This document shows positions 47,134-56,494 of a DNA stretch of 64,000 nucleotides, piece by piece. The stretch lies in the NCBI GenBank assembly GCA_035574315.1, contig DATLYW010000016.1:1-64000 (forward strand). The letters are read 5' to 3'. The translations under genes and the position numbers were made by a program. The notes beneath the pieces are model-generated. The model was not told where the DNA came from. It saw only the letters and a list, made by a program, of their open reading frames with translations, and searched no databases. The first letter of the stretch is position 1. Each line of letters begins with the position of its first letter. The stretch is from Candidatus Zixiibacteriota bacterium (lineage in GTDB: Bacteria > Desulfobacterota > Binatia > UBA9968).

Positions 47134-48252
47134 ATGACGCGCCAAGAAAAGCTGAAAAAAATCCGCGAGGAGCTCAAGCAGGTATTTCTCGAGCGGGGAG
47201 AGCTGATCGACGCCGCGCTCTGCGCCCTGCTCGCGGCGCAGCACGTGCTGATCATCGGGCCGCCCGGCACCGCCAAGTCGATGCTCGCCGACGAGCTCTG
47301 CCGGCGGATCGAAGGGGCAAGCTACTTTCAGTGGCTGCTCACCCGCTTCTCGACGCCCGAGGAGATCTTCGGCGCCGTCAGCCTGAAGGCGCTCGAGCAG
47401 GACGATTATCGCCGGGTCACGAGCCACAAGCTGCCGGAGGCTCATATCGCTTTTCTGGATGAGGTTTTCAAGGCTAACTCCTCGATTCTCAACGCTATTT
47501 TAACACTCATCAACGAACGGCTCTTCCACAACGGCAAGGAAATCGTGCGCGTGCCGTTGCTCACGCTCTTCGGCGCGAGCAACGAGCTCCCCGAGGACGA
47601 CGAGCTGGTCGCCCTGTATGACCGATTCCTGGTGCGGTATGTGGTGGGCTACATCGTCGAGGATTTCCGTTTCCTGCGGATGCTGGAGTCCCGCGCGCCG
47701 GCCGAGCGGACCACGCTCAGCCTCGCGGAGCTGGCCGAGAGCCGGCGGGAAGCGGCGGATATCCCGGTCCCGGCTCACGTCTACCGCAGCATCGCCGACA
47801 TCCGCCGCGAGCTCAACAAGAAGAACATTCAGGCTTCCGACCGCCGCTACCGTCAGTCGTTGGCGCTGCTGCAGGCCCACGCCTACCTGGAGGAGCAAGC
47901 GGAAGTGGATGAGCGCAACCTGTTCTTGCTCGAGCACGTGCTCTGGCGCGACCCCGCGGAGCGCGAGCAGGTCCGGGCGACCATACGCGAGCTGCTTCTC
48001 GGCTACGAGCAGGAGGTCACCGAGCTCCTCTACGAGTCGCGCGAGCTGCGCGACTCGGCGCTGCGGTCCTGGGAGACGAGCGAGGAGCGCGCCCGCGCGC
48101 TGATCGAGCTCCACACCAAGCTGCGCAACATTCTCGCCAAGGTGGATCAGATCATCGAGAAGGCGCGCAGGCTCGGCCGTCCGGTGGACCGCGTCGGCAC
48201 GCTGCGAAGCGAGATCGAGCAGATCCAGAAGCAGATGCTGGAGCAGTTCTGA
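47134..48252 (+). CDS. MoxR/RavA-family AAA+ ATPase
   Basis: 372 residues. Walker A GPPGTAKS (42-49), Walker B IAFLDE (Asp109, Glu110), sensor 1 FGASNE and an arginine-bearing DRFLVRYVVGYI segment define the MoxR branch. These ATPases work with a VWA-domain partner as chaperones that insert cofactors or assemble enzyme complexes. E. coli RavA is about 500 residues, so the C-terminal LARA-type region is shortened here to a helical tail. The stop TGA shares its A with the ATG of the next gene. Confidence 0.92.
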   Translation: MTRQEKLKKIREELKQVFLERGELIDAALCALLAAQHVLIIGPPGTAKSMLADELCRRIEGASYFQWLLTRFSTPEEIFGAVSLKALEQDDYRRVTSHKLPEAHIAFLDEVFKANSSILNAILTLINERLFHNGKEIVRVPLLTLFGASNELPEDDELVALYDRFLVRYVVGYIVEDFRFLRMLESRAPAERTTLSLAELAESRREAADIPVPAHVYRSIADIRRELNKKNIQASDRRYRQSLALLQAHAYLEEQAEVDERNLFLLEHVLWRDPAEREQVRATIRELLLGYEQEVTELLYESRELRDSALRSWETSEERARALIELHTKLRNILAKVDQIIEKARRLGRPVDRVGTLRSEIEQIQKQMLEQF

Positions 48253-49826
48253 TGCCCCCGAAACGCGGGCGCAAGGTCACGCTGCCGAAGACCCTCGAGG
48301 AGCCGCTGCCGGAGAACACCTGCTGGGTGGAGAGCGACGCCTACGACCGGCGCGTCTACGGCCAGCTGCGTGCCGAATCGCCCTCCCTGCGCGAGCTCGA
48401 GCAGAACGGCGGCACCTTTCTGCCCCATTTCGGTTCCCTCCTCCAGGACATTTTCTGCGCCCTGTTCAAGTACAACGTGATCGTCCGGGACGCGCGGGAC
48501 GTGCGGCCCAGCGCGCTCTTGAACGAACGTCTGCTGAACGCCGTGCGCCGCGGCCGCCAGTACGAGCTGCTGCGCGATCAGACGGTCCTCAACGAGGCGC
48601 GCGCCGGCCTTTCGGCCCTGCTGATCGGCGAACGGCTGCTGGCCCTGCTGCGGGCCGAAAAGCTCGTGACGCGCCGCGACATGCGGGACCTCTGGGACAT
48701 CGAGAAACAGGAAGAGATCGTCGCCGAAAAGCTCGCCGAGCTGCACAACGCCGCCGAACTCGACAAGGAAGCCGCGTCCGAGCGGGCGGCCGAGGCGCTG
48801 GCTCAGGCGGCGAAGCGTCTCGCAGGACAGGCCCAGGGCGCACAGGCTCTGCTGCGCCAGAAGGTCGCCCGCCTCAAGGACGACCTCCAGCGCTTCGAAA
48901 GCCAGACGACCCGTGTCGAGGCCGAGGCGATCAAGGTCACCCAGCAGCTCGAAGAAGCCAGCGAAGAGACCGAGGCGTGGGGCTCCGCGGTCGGACCGGG
49001 GCAACGCTCTCCGGCGGGCGAAAAACTCGAGCTGGGGAAGCGCCTGGCCGGGAACGATAAGCTGAAGAAGCTCGCGCGCATGGTCGGGCGGATGAAATTT
49101 CACGCCCTGGGGCTGCGCAAGAAGGTCTTCGAGCGCGCCAGTGAAGAGGTGCTGGAAGTCGAGCGCGGGGAGTCGCTCCACCGGCTGCTCCCCCACGAGC
49201 TGCTCACGCTGCACCATCCCACCTTGCGCAAGGATTTCTACCGGCGCTACCTGGACCAGGAGCTGATCCAGTACTCGTTGCGGGGAATCGAAGAAAAAAG
49301 CAAGGGTCCGATGATCGTTTGCCTGGACGGCAGCTCCTCGATGGCGGGCGACAAGGAGATCTGGGCCAAGGCGGTCGCGCTCACGCTGCTCGAGATCGCC
49401 CGCCGCCAGCGGCGGCTCTTCCGATCCATCTGCTTTTCTTCGGAAGACACGCCGCTGCAGGTCCTCGATCTCAACCCTCGCAGCCGTTACGACGTCGACA
49501 CGAAAAGGGTCATGGACCTCGCCGAATACTTTCCGGGCGGCGGAACCGATTTTCAAACGCCCCTGGACGCCGCGCTCGAATGCCTCAGGCAGTCCCGTTT
49601 CAAGAAAGGCGATATCGTGTTCATCACCGACGGCGAGTGCCAGGTCAACCCGCAGTGGGCCGAGCGATTCCGCAGGGACAAGGAGAAGCTCGGCTTTTCC
49701 CTTTTTTCCATCCTGATCGACGTCGGACCGAGTTCCCTCGGAACGCTCAAGGAATTCAGCGACCGCATCACGACGATCAAGCAGCTCACCGGCGACGAGG
49801 CGAAGGACATCTTCGTCAACTTCTGA
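48252..49826 (+). CDS. VWA-domain protein, ViaA-like partner of MoxR
   Basis: 524 residues. The N-terminal ~340 residues are helical with a long Ala/Glu/Lys coiled-coil stretch (about 150-240). The VWA domain begins near 355; its metal site is complete: Asp359-Gly-Ser-Ser-Ser (DGSSS), the Thr in GGGTDF and Asp in TDGE. The layout with a C-terminal VWA matches ViaA more than the shorter CoxE. It overlaps the ATPase gene by one base, so the pair is translationally coupled. Clients may include FeS or Mo enzymes (inference from known RavA-ViaA and CoxDE roles). Confidence 0.9.
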   Translation: MPPKRGRKVTLPKTLEEPLPENTCWVESDAYDRRVYGQLRAESPSLRELEQNGGTFLPHFGSLLQDIFCALFKYNVIVRDARDVRPSALLNERLLNAVRRGRQYELLRDQTVLNEARAGLSALLIGERLLALLRAEKLVTRRDMRDLWDIEKQEEIVAEKLAELHNAAELDKEAASERAAEALAQAAKRLAGQAQGAQALLRQKVARLKDDLQRFESQTTRVEAEAIKVTQQLEEASEETEAWGSAVGPGQRSPAGEKLELGKRLAGNDKLKKLARMVGRMKFHALGLRKKVFERASEEVLEVERGESLHRLLPHELLTLHHPTLRKDFYRRYLDQELIQYSLRGIEEKSKGPMIVCLDGSSSMAGDKEIWAKAVALTLLEIARRQRRLFRSICFSSEDTPLQVLDLNPRSRYDVDTKRVMDLAEYFPGGGTDFQTPLDAALECLRQSRFKKGDIVFITDGECQVNPQWAERFRRDKEKLGFSLFSILIDVGPSSLGTLKEFSDRITTIKQLTGDEAKDIFVNF

Positions 49827-49857
49827 GCCGCGCCGCCGTCCGTCGATCCCATAGCCG

Positions 49858-50631
49858 TCAAATCGAGAAATCCGGCGCCGCCGCCCGCCGCACCCTGGAC
49901 TCCAGTCCCAGGAGGTGAAGGATTCCCCGCTTCAGCCGGGCCAGCGACGCGCTCCCGCGGTCCCGCGGCCGTTTTTCGGGAACCACGATGACCTCGCGCA
50001 CGCGGCCCGGAAGAGCGGACATGACTACGACGCGATCGGCGAGGAAGAGCGCTTCTTCGACGTCGTGCGTGACCAGGATCGTGGTTTTGGTCGCATCCAG
50101 CCACAGACGCAGGAGCTCATCCTGGAGCGTCAGGCGCGTCATCGCGTCCAGGGCGCCGAAGGGCTCGTCGAGGAAGAGGACGTCGGGATCGACCGCTATC
50201 GCGCGCGCCAGGCTCACCCGCTGTCTCATTCCCCCGGAAAGCTGATGCGGATAGTACGACGCGAAATTTTCCAGCCCCACCATGCCGAGCAGCGAGGCCA
50301 CCTTCCGGCGAATGGCGTCGCGATCGCGTTTTTGAATTTCGAGGCCGAGGGCCACGTTTTGAAACACCGTCCGCCAAGGGTAAAGTGCGTGTTCTTGAAA
50401 AACCATGTTGTGCCGCGGATTCGGCCCCGTGACTTCCGCGCTGTCGATCAGGACCCGTCCCGCCGTCGGCCGGACCAGACCGGAGAGAATCCTAAGGAGC
50501 GTGCTCTTGCCGCAGCCGCTCGGCCCGACGATCGCCAGCAGCTCTCCTTCCTCGACGGCGAGACTCACGTCCTCGAGAACGCGTAACTCCCCGAACGACC
50601 GGCAGAGGCTTTCGACGACGATCTTGGACAT
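49858..50631 (-). CDS. NitT/TauT-type ABC importer 2, ATP-binding protein
   Basis: 257 residues. Walker A GPSGCGKST (36-44), signature LSGGMRQR (131-138), Walker B VLFLDEPFGALD (from 151) and LVTHD are complete. Last gene of a three-gene importer in the order binding protein-permease-ATPase, different from the order of importer 1 (permease first). Confidence 0.93.
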   Translation of the reverse strand: MSKIVVESLCRSFGELRVLEDVSLAVEEGELLAIVGPSGCGKSTLLRILSGLVRPTAGRVLIDSAEVTGPNPRHNMVFQEHALYPWRTVFQNVALGLEIQKRDRDAIRRKVASLLGMVGLENFASYYPHQLSGGMRQRVSLARAIAVDPDVLFLDEPFGALDAMTRLTLQDELLRLWLDATKTTILVTHDVEEALFLADRVVVMSALPGRVREVIVVPEKRPRDRGSASLARLKRGILHLLGLESRVRRAAAPDFSI

Positions 50632-50647
50632 GAGCAGCCGCCGTGAG

Positions 50648-51454
50648 CTAGACGTACTTCCAGCGGAGCAGCCGGCGCTTGAACCGCTCCAGAAAATAGC
50701 CGTCCAGCACGGCGGAAAACAGCCCGATGACGAAAATTCCCGCCAGGACCCCGACCATGTCCGCCACTTCGCCTGAAAAATTGATGAACCAGCCGAGCCC
50801 GACGTTCACTCCGCCGACCATTTCAGCGGCGATCAACGAACGCCACGCGTTGCCGAAGCCGACCTGTGCCCCGGTTATGACCGCCGGAACCACCTCGGGC
50901 GCATAGACTTTGGTCAACAGCTGCCCCCGGCTGGCGCCGAGGAGCCTCGCCACATCGACACGCGCCGGCTCGATCTGTTCGACGGCGTTCATGACGCCGA
51001 CGGCCATGGGAAAGAACGCCGAGATCAGGATCACCAGAATGATCGGGTAATCGCCGAATCCGAACAAGATGATGAACAGCGGTACCCACGCGATCGGAGG
51101 CACGGACTGGAGGATCGAAACGACGGCGCGTGAATAACGGCGAAAAAAGTTCCATATACCGCTGACGAGACCGATGGCGAGCCCGAGAAAGCAAGCGAGG
51201 CTGAATCCCGCGATCAGCCGGACGAACGTGCGCCCGATGGTCACGAGGAACGCTTCGCGACCCAGCTCCCGGCTCAGCCTCGCGAGAACCTGGACCGGGG
51301 ACGGGATCAAATAGGACGGCAAAATGGAAGCGGCTGCCTGCCAGCCGACAAAGATCGTGACAAAGGCAGCCGCATAGGGGAACAGTCTGCTGAATCGCGC
51401 GTGCCAGGATGCCCTTGGCCTTACGGTTTGCCCCGCTCCAGTTCCGTCTGCCAT
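50648..51454 (-). CDS. NitT/TauT-type ABC importer 2, permease
   Basis: 268 residues with about six membrane segments and the ATPase-docking loop VDVARLLGASRGQLLTKVYAPEVVP. Its start overlaps the end of the binding-protein gene by 34 nt. Encodes the inner-membrane channel of importer 2. Confidence 0.92.
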   Translation of the reverse strand: MADGTGAGQTVRPRASWHARFSRLFPYAAAFVTIFVGWQAAASILPSYLIPSPVQVLARLSRELGREAFLVTIGRTFVRLIAGFSLACFLGLAIGLVSGIWNFFRRYSRAVVSILQSVPPIAWVPLFIILFGFGDYPIILVILISAFFPMAVGVMNAVEQIEPARVDVARLLGASRGQLLTKVYAPEVVPAVITGAQVGFGNAWRSLIAAEMVGGVNVGLGWFINFSGEVADMVGVLAGIFVIGLFSAVLDGYFLERFKRRLLRWKYV

Positions 51455-52410
51455 CGGAGATCGACCACGCTGCTGAGCGGCACGCGATTCTTGAGAATAT
51501 CCATTTCCCTCATGATCCCGGAAAGCTCTTCCATGCGTTTGAGGTCCGCCTTGGACAAACGCCAGTCGAAAACGTTGGACTTGAGGGACTTGAGCATGAT
51601 TTCCTGCGCCGGGATGGTCCGCCCTTCGACGGAGAGATCCCCGTCCGGCATGAAAGCGGGGGCCAGTATCCGGCTCGCTTCCGCGGGATTCTGCTTCATG
51701 AACTCCACGCTTCGCTTGATACTCGCCAGCAGTCCCCGCACCGCGGCCGGCCGATCCTTGACGAGCTTGCCGGGAACGATGACGACCATGCAGGGAAACG
51801 GCCAGTGCTTACCGACCTCGTAGATCTCCGTCACGCTCGCGGTGGCGCGCACGATGCTGTCGTACGGCTCGAACAGAAAAGCGGAATCGACCCGGCCCGC
51901 CTTCAGCGATGCCAGAGCGGTGGACGGCGCGGTATACATGATTTGCAGGTCCTTGTCGGTGAGCCCGGCTTTCTTCAACACCACGCCCTTCAAAACGATG
52001 TCGGCGGTACTGCCGGCCGCCTGGCTCGCGATCGACTTTCCCTTGAGGTCCCCGAGCTTCTTGATGTTTCGATCGTTGCGCGCAATCAGCGAGTGAAAGC
52101 CTTCCTGGACCTTGCCGACGATCTTGAGGTCCGCTCCCTGCGAGGACCACGTGATCGCGTTGGTGAAACCGAGCACCCCCGCGTCCAATTGGTCCGACAC
52201 CAGACCTTTGACCAGCGTCGGTCCGCTCGTGAACATCGTCACGCCGGCCTCGAGCCCCTCGGCGGCGAAAAACCCCTTGTCTCTGGCGATGACCACCGGG
52301 GCATCGTCGAAGACGTGGACGTATCCAATACGCACTTTTTCGCCCGCCCGAACCGGGACCGAGGCCAAAGCCAGCACCAGGATCCCGAGCACAACGTTTC
52401 GCACATTCAC
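51421..52410 (-). CDS. NMT1/SsuA-like ABC solute-binding protein, importer 2
   Basis: 329 residues. A GTG start with GAGGTGG upstream leads into a signal peptide (MNVRNVVLGILVLALASVPVRA). The core VRIGYVHVFDDAPVVIARDKGFFAAEGLEA is the NMT1 signature. First gene of the minus-strand importer. Ligand unknown. Confidence 0.92.
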   Translation of the reverse strand: MNVRNVVLGILVLALASVPVRAGEKVRIGYVHVFDDAPVVIARDKGFFAAEGLEAGVTMFTSGPTLVKGLVSDQLDAGVLGFTNAITWSSQGADLKIVGKVQEGFHSLIARNDRNIKKLGDLKGKSIASQAAGSTADIVLKGVVLKKAGLTDKDLQIMYTAPSTALASLKAGRVDSAFLFEPYDSIVRATASVTEIYEVGKHWPFPCMVVIVPGKLVKDRPAAVRGLLASIKRSVEFMKQNPAEASRILAPAFMPDGDLSVEGRTIPAQEIMLKSLKSNVFDWRLSKADLKRMEELSGIMREMDILKNRVPLSSVVDLRWQTELERGKP

Positions 52411-52922
52411 CTGTGAGCCACCTCTTTTCTATTTTTCCGATTCGTTCAGTTAGTTATCATGGACGAAGCCCCGATTCAACGGCTTGCGGCACGGTTGCCC
52501 GTAAAAATCCGCCAAGGGTGTCTGCATACTGGTTTTGTGCGGGTTCCAAAGCCCATCGCGCTTCCGGACCTCTGGAACGCTTCTCCCGCATTTCGCTGGC
52601 TCGCAGCCGGTTTTCAGTCTCCGGCTGGGAGTAATTCGAGGGAGCGGCGAACGCACGGCGACTCGGCAATCCCGAGGGCCACGTCCGCAGCGCCATGGGT
52701 CGGATGGATGGCGATCGCCTGCCGGCAGTACACCTTGGCCTCACCGTTCCGGAAACGACGGGCCGGGCAGCCAGAGCCGCGGGGACATCGCCGGCCAGAA
52801 CACGGGATGGCGTCGCTCGGTCTGTTCAGGGAGCGTGCGCCTATCTCCTTCCGTGGCTGACGCTAGCCCTGTCGGCCGGCGGCGGAAAGAGAGATCGGCG
52901 ACCTGTCGAGGACCGGGGCAGC
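52411..52922. other. 512 bp gap without a supported gene
   Basis: Open frames exist on both strands, but none has a ribosome site plus a recognisable protein, and a 505-residue plus-strand frame is the shadow of the TctC gene at 52923-54002. I see no tRNA, repeat or clear promoter. The first ~60 bp upstream of the importer gene are AT-rich and presumably hold its promoter. Confidence 0.5.
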
Positions 52923-54002
52923 TTATTTCTTCGGAGTGGTGTACTGCTTGATGAACGCCCTGACTTCGGCGGGAGCCTCCTGGAGGCGCCGGACGATCTT
53001 TTCGCCGCTCACCCCGATCCGGTAATTGGGTTCGGAGCGGGTGATTCTCTTGAACTCCGCGACGAAGTCCGGGTCCTTGACCATCGCGGCAAAAGCGCGC
53101 CGCAAGGCCGCGACGAGCTCCGGCGACGTCCCGGGCGGCATCATCGCGACCCTTTGCATCCCCTGCGAAATATAGGTGACCTTCAACGCCTCCCACACCG
53201 GTCCCGACGGCGGTTTCTTGTGAACCGACTGGTAGAGCTTGGAAAACGGAGTGAGGTCGGGGGCTTCCGGGTTGGGCTGAAGATTGCCCTCTTCGTCGAT
53301 CAGCTCGTTCGCGTAAAGCGGCAGCACCAGTCCCGTCTTCACCATCTGCGGCTCGACCGTCGCCCGGTAGGCCGGCAGCCCTTCGACGAAGAACTGGACC
53401 TCGTTGCGCTGCACGGCCAACCGCGCGTCGGAGTTCGAGTTGTAGCCGGTCACGTACTGGTATTTGCTGCCGAGCAGGTCCAGCTCGAGACGGAAGCGCA
53501 CGTCTTTGGTGCTGGCCACGCTCAAGCCCCCGGCCTTGAACAGCTGGGCCTTGACGATGTCCTGCGGAGAGCCGATACCCGGCGGGACGTCCCTGCGAAT
53601 GTAGGCCACGCTCGAACCCTCGATGCTGGCCACGTAGGCGAACTTCGAGAGATCCACCCGCAGCGTCGGATCCGCCAGCAGCACGTTGAAGAAGTTACCG
53701 GTGAAATAGCTCATCGTCAGGCCGTCGGGCTTGGCCACTTCGCCGAGGAAATTGGTCGCCGTGATGCCGCCGGCACCGGCCATGTTCTGCGCAACGACGG
53801 TGGGCTGGCCGGGGATGTGCTTGCCGATGTGCTTCGCCACCAGACGCCCTTCGATGTCCGTCGGGCCGCCGGCGGCGTAGTTGATGAGGACGGTCAGGGT
53901 TTTCCCTCTGTAAAACGGCTGCTCGGCCGCCCGGCCGGGAGCCGAGCCGACGAACAGCGCCAGAGCCGACCCGACAAGCGCAAGCCTCCAACTCGCCTTC
54001 AT
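52923..54002 (-). CDS. TctC/Bug-family solute-binding protein
   Basis: 359 residues, somewhat longer than usual (about 320). A signal peptide ends near residue 25 (GRAAE). YRGKTLTVLINYAAGGPTDIEGRLVAKHI and VVAQNMAGAGGI are the family signatures. No TctA or TctB follows, so it is an orphan binding protein that may feed another importer. It is 109 nt downstream of the racemase-fold gene and probably in one operon with UbiD 2. Confidence 0.9.
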   Translation of the reverse strand: MKASWRLALVGSALALFVGSAPGRAAEQPFYRGKTLTVLINYAAGGPTDIEGRLVAKHIGKHIPGQPTVVAQNMAGAGGITATNFLGEVAKPDGLTMSYFTGNFFNVLLADPTLRVDLSKFAYVASIEGSSVAYIRRDVPPGIGSPQDIVKAQLFKAGGLSVASTKDVRFRLELDLLGSKYQYVTGYNSNSDARLAVQRNEVQFFVEGLPAYRATVEPQMVKTGLVLPLYANELIDEEGNLQPNPEAPDLTPFSKLYQSVHKKPPSGPVWEALKVTYISQGMQRVAMMPPGTSPELVAALRRAFAAMVKDPDFVAEFKRITRSEPNYRIGVSGEKIVRRLQEAPAEVRAFIKQYTTPKK

Positions 54003-54111
54003 CGTACCGCTCCTCCGATTTCCCAGGTGTCGCGAATCCCGCCGCGTTCCGCTTCTGGCCCTCCTCGCCTCGCTCCGGTCCCGGTCCGGTCCGCGGAGGC
54101 GCAGCGGGAAC

Positions 54112-54837
54112 TCACGGCATCTCCTGCAACAGCCGGCCGAACCCTTTCACGGGTTGCCGCACGTGCAGTCTTTTCTGAACCGCCCACACGCGGGCCGCTA
54201 CCGGGTGAATAACGGGGACCTGCAGGTCTTCCTCCAGGAGGCGGACGATGTCCAGACAGCGCCATCCCGTGCCCAGCAGGTAGATTGCCTCGGCCTCTCG
54301 ACTCTTCAGGAACGCCTTGCGCGCGTGCGCGTAGATCTCCCGTGAGGCGATCCGACCGACGTCCGCGAACGCCACCTCCATCCCTTCCATCCCCAGCACC
54401 TCGAAGCCGGCGTCCTCGAAGTAGCGCGCGGTGATCTCGTTGACCCTGCCGACGAAATAGGTGACTCCCACGAACTTTCTGACGTGGAGCGCGCGCAACG
54501 CCTCGACCTGCGTCTGGGCGGCGGTGACGATGGGGGCGTTGTACCGGGCCTGCCACTCGTCCACGATCCTGGCCTCTCCATGGTAGCCGTGGACCATGAA
54601 CGGCGGCGCCCCTTCCGGGTGGATCAGGTCGACGCCTTCCGCTGCCAGCTCCGCGACCTTTTCCTCGATCGCCGACAGGGCGCCGCGAAACTCCTCCTCG
54701 GTGCCGCGCTTGAAGTTGAGGTAAACGGGAACGACGCCGATCCCTTCCGGAAGCAACCGGATGAACTCTTCGAGCGATCCCGGGCGGTGGGTAGGCTTGA
54801 CGACGCCGACGACTCCCCGCCAACTGCTGAAAACCAT
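54112..54837 (-). CDS. Asp/Glu racemase-superfamily protein (maleate isomerase/arylmalonate decarboxylase-like) without catalytic cysteines
   Basis: 241 residues. The start WRGVVGVVKPTHRPGSLEEF and the repeated half-domain pattern match the maleate cis-trans isomerase and arylmalonate decarboxylase branch. These enzymes use one or two cysteines, near positions 74-82 and 188-194. Here the first site reads HPEGAPPF and the second LLGTGWRC; the only cysteine in the protein is Cys195, about five residues after the usual place by eye alignment. It lies 14 nt after UbiD 2. It may be a decarboxylase-like or binding variant. Confidence 0.75.
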   Translation of the reverse strand: MVFSSWRGVVGVVKPTHRPGSLEEFIRLLPEGIGVVPVYLNFKRGTEEEFRGALSAIEEKVAELAAEGVDLIHPEGAPPFMVHGYHGEARIVDEWQARYNAPIVTAAQTQVEALRALHVRKFVGVTYFVGRVNEITARYFEDAGFEVLGMEGMEVAFADVGRIASREIYAHARKAFLKSREAEAIYLLGTGWRCLDIVRLLEEDLQVPVIHPVAARVWAVQKRLHVRQPVKGFGRLLQEMP

Positions 54838-54851
54838 GGCTCCGCCCCGCG

Positions 54852-56330
54852 TCAGGAGAGACTTTTGAAGATCTGAGGAAACTTCGCCTTGATCTGGGCT
54901 CGAACGTTCTCCGGGACCTCGACAACTTTCGGAAACTCCCCGCGCAGCTTACGGTTGTAGGGGATGCAGGCGTCGATCAGGATGCGGTTGTTGAAGTTTC
55001 CGGGAAGAAACATGGGATCGCGCCCCGAGGACCAGGCTTTTTGCACGATGTCGATGTCGGTCACCGGATCGAAGCGCGTCCCCATGGCCCACAGGACCTG
55101 ATCCATGTCGGAGCAGTCGACGTCGTCGTCCACCACCACCGTCCACTTGCCGTTGTAGGCTCCGGCCATACAGTTGGCCGCCACATGAAGAACGTTGCGG
55201 GCGTGGCCGGGATAACGCTGGCGAATCTGGATCACCGTAAAACGGGTCGCGGGCGCCCCTTCATGGTTCCAGACCCCCAGGATATCGGGCAAGCCGCAGG
55301 CTTCCAGCGCCTTCCAGATCTCCGCGGCTCCAGCGATACCCTTGAGCAACCCGGTCTCGTCCACGGGTTTGTGCTGGGGCGCGCACGTGAGAATCGGGTC
55401 GTTGCGGTACAGGACGGTTTTCACGTTCACGTACGGCCGGGGCACCACGTCGTCGGAATAGTAGCCCATCCATTCTCCGAACGGCCCCTCGGGCCTGACC
55501 TGCCCGGGAACCGCCTCGCCCTCGAGGACGATCTCGGCGTCGGCCGGGATCGGAAAGCCGGTGAACGGCCCCTTGACGACTTCCACGGGCTCGCCGCGAA
55601 TTCCCCCCGCGAAATCGTACTCCGAAACCCCGCTCGGCAGCGGGCTCGCCGAAAGCATGTAGAGCAGCGGATCCTGCCCGCAGACGATGGCGATCTTCAT
55701 TTTCTCCCCGCGCTCGAAGTACTTGTCGCGGTGAATCCGCCCGTGCTTGCCTTCGGTGATCTGGCAGCCCACGGTTTTTTCGTCGTAAACCTGACAGCGG
55801 TAGGCGCCGAGATTGTACCAGTCGCTGTCCGGATCCTTGGTGATGCAGAGGTCGGCCGTGCCGATGTAGCGATGGGTGTCGAGCTGGTGATGGATCGGCA
55901 CCGGCAGCTTGAGGACATCCACCTTGTCACCCTCGAGAACGTTGTCGAAGATCGGCCCCGTCTTGACGAACCTGGGCTTGATCAACTTCATGTCTTCCAT
56001 GCGGCGGTGGTAGGCCTTGACGATGTCGGCCTTGCGCTCGTATTGGAGCGGGAGCCCGAGGGTCAGGGCCACCCGCCGGATCGTGGAAAACTGCCCGTAC
56101 AGCGTGCGGTAGCCTTTTGGATAGCCGGGAATCTCGTCGAAAAGGATCGCCGGAGCCTTCCCCTTGGCGCTCTCGGTCAACATCTGCGTGATCGCGCCCA
56201 TTTCACGGTCCCAGTGGGCGCCGCGAACGCGGAGCAGCTCCCCCATTTTTTCCACCTGATCGAGCCACTCCCGCAGCCCGCGGTAAGCGAGGGCGCTGCC
56301 CGCCTCGCCGATCTTTTCCGGATGTGCCAT
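54852..56330 (-). CDS. UbiD-family prenylated-FMN (de)carboxylase 2
   Basis: 492 residues. The ATG at 56330 has GGGGAGGAATC upstream; the frame to 56477 adds an unconserved stretch. Glu281 and Glu286 (EGPFGE) keep the catalytic spacing, and the YR of NLGAYRCQVYDEK supplies the arginine. It is clearly different from UbiD 1 at 4269 in sequence and length. Heads a minus-strand unit UbiD-racemase fold-TctC, again linking a UbiD enzyme with a tricarboxylate-type binding protein. Confidence 0.93.
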   Translation of the reverse strand: MAHPEKIGEAGSALAYRGLREWLDQVEKMGELLRVRGAHWDREMGAITQMLTESAKGKAPAILFDEIPGYPKGYRTLYGQFSTIRRVALTLGLPLQYERKADIVKAYHRRMEDMKLIKPRFVKTGPIFDNVLEGDKVDVLKLPVPIHHQLDTHRYIGTADLCITKDPDSDWYNLGAYRCQVYDEKTVGCQITEGKHGRIHRDKYFERGEKMKIAIVCGQDPLLYMLSASPLPSGVSEYDFAGGIRGEPVEVVKGPFTGFPIPADAEIVLEGEAVPGQVRPEGPFGEWMGYYSDDVVPRPYVNVKTVLYRNDPILTCAPQHKPVDETGLLKGIAGAAEIWKALEACGLPDILGVWNHEGAPATRFTVIQIRQRYPGHARNVLHVAANCMAGAYNGKWTVVVDDDVDCSDMDQVLWAMGTRFDPVTDIDIVQKAWSSGRDPMFLPGNFNNRILIDACIPYNRKLRGEFPKVVEVPENVRAQIKAKFPQIFKSLS

Positions 56331-56376
56331 GATTCCTCCCCGCGGAACGCTCGGGCGTTCGTGGAATTGCGCTGCT

Positions 56377-56405
56377 ACGATACGTTTCGCCCTACCCGTT
56401 GTCAA
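56377..56405 (-). promoter_or_regulatory. Promoter for the UbiD 2 operon
   Basis: A perfect TTGACA (56405-56400), a 17 nt spacer and TATCGT (56382-56377) on the minus strand. The leader is about 40 nt and carries a strong Shine-Dalgarno, unlike the leaderless-type promoters elsewhere in the window. Confidence 0.55.
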
Positions 56406-56494
56406 GGAACGAGCGGTTTTCCGCTTGTTTCCGGAGCCGCGCGGTGCTATGGGGAGCGAAGCGCCCGATTCATTCACCTCTGCGCGAGGCGTTC

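Noticed and set aside
52695..54212. A 505-residue plus-strand open frame
   Set aside because: It runs antisense to the TctC gene and its composition is Arg/His/Gly rich as in other shadows.
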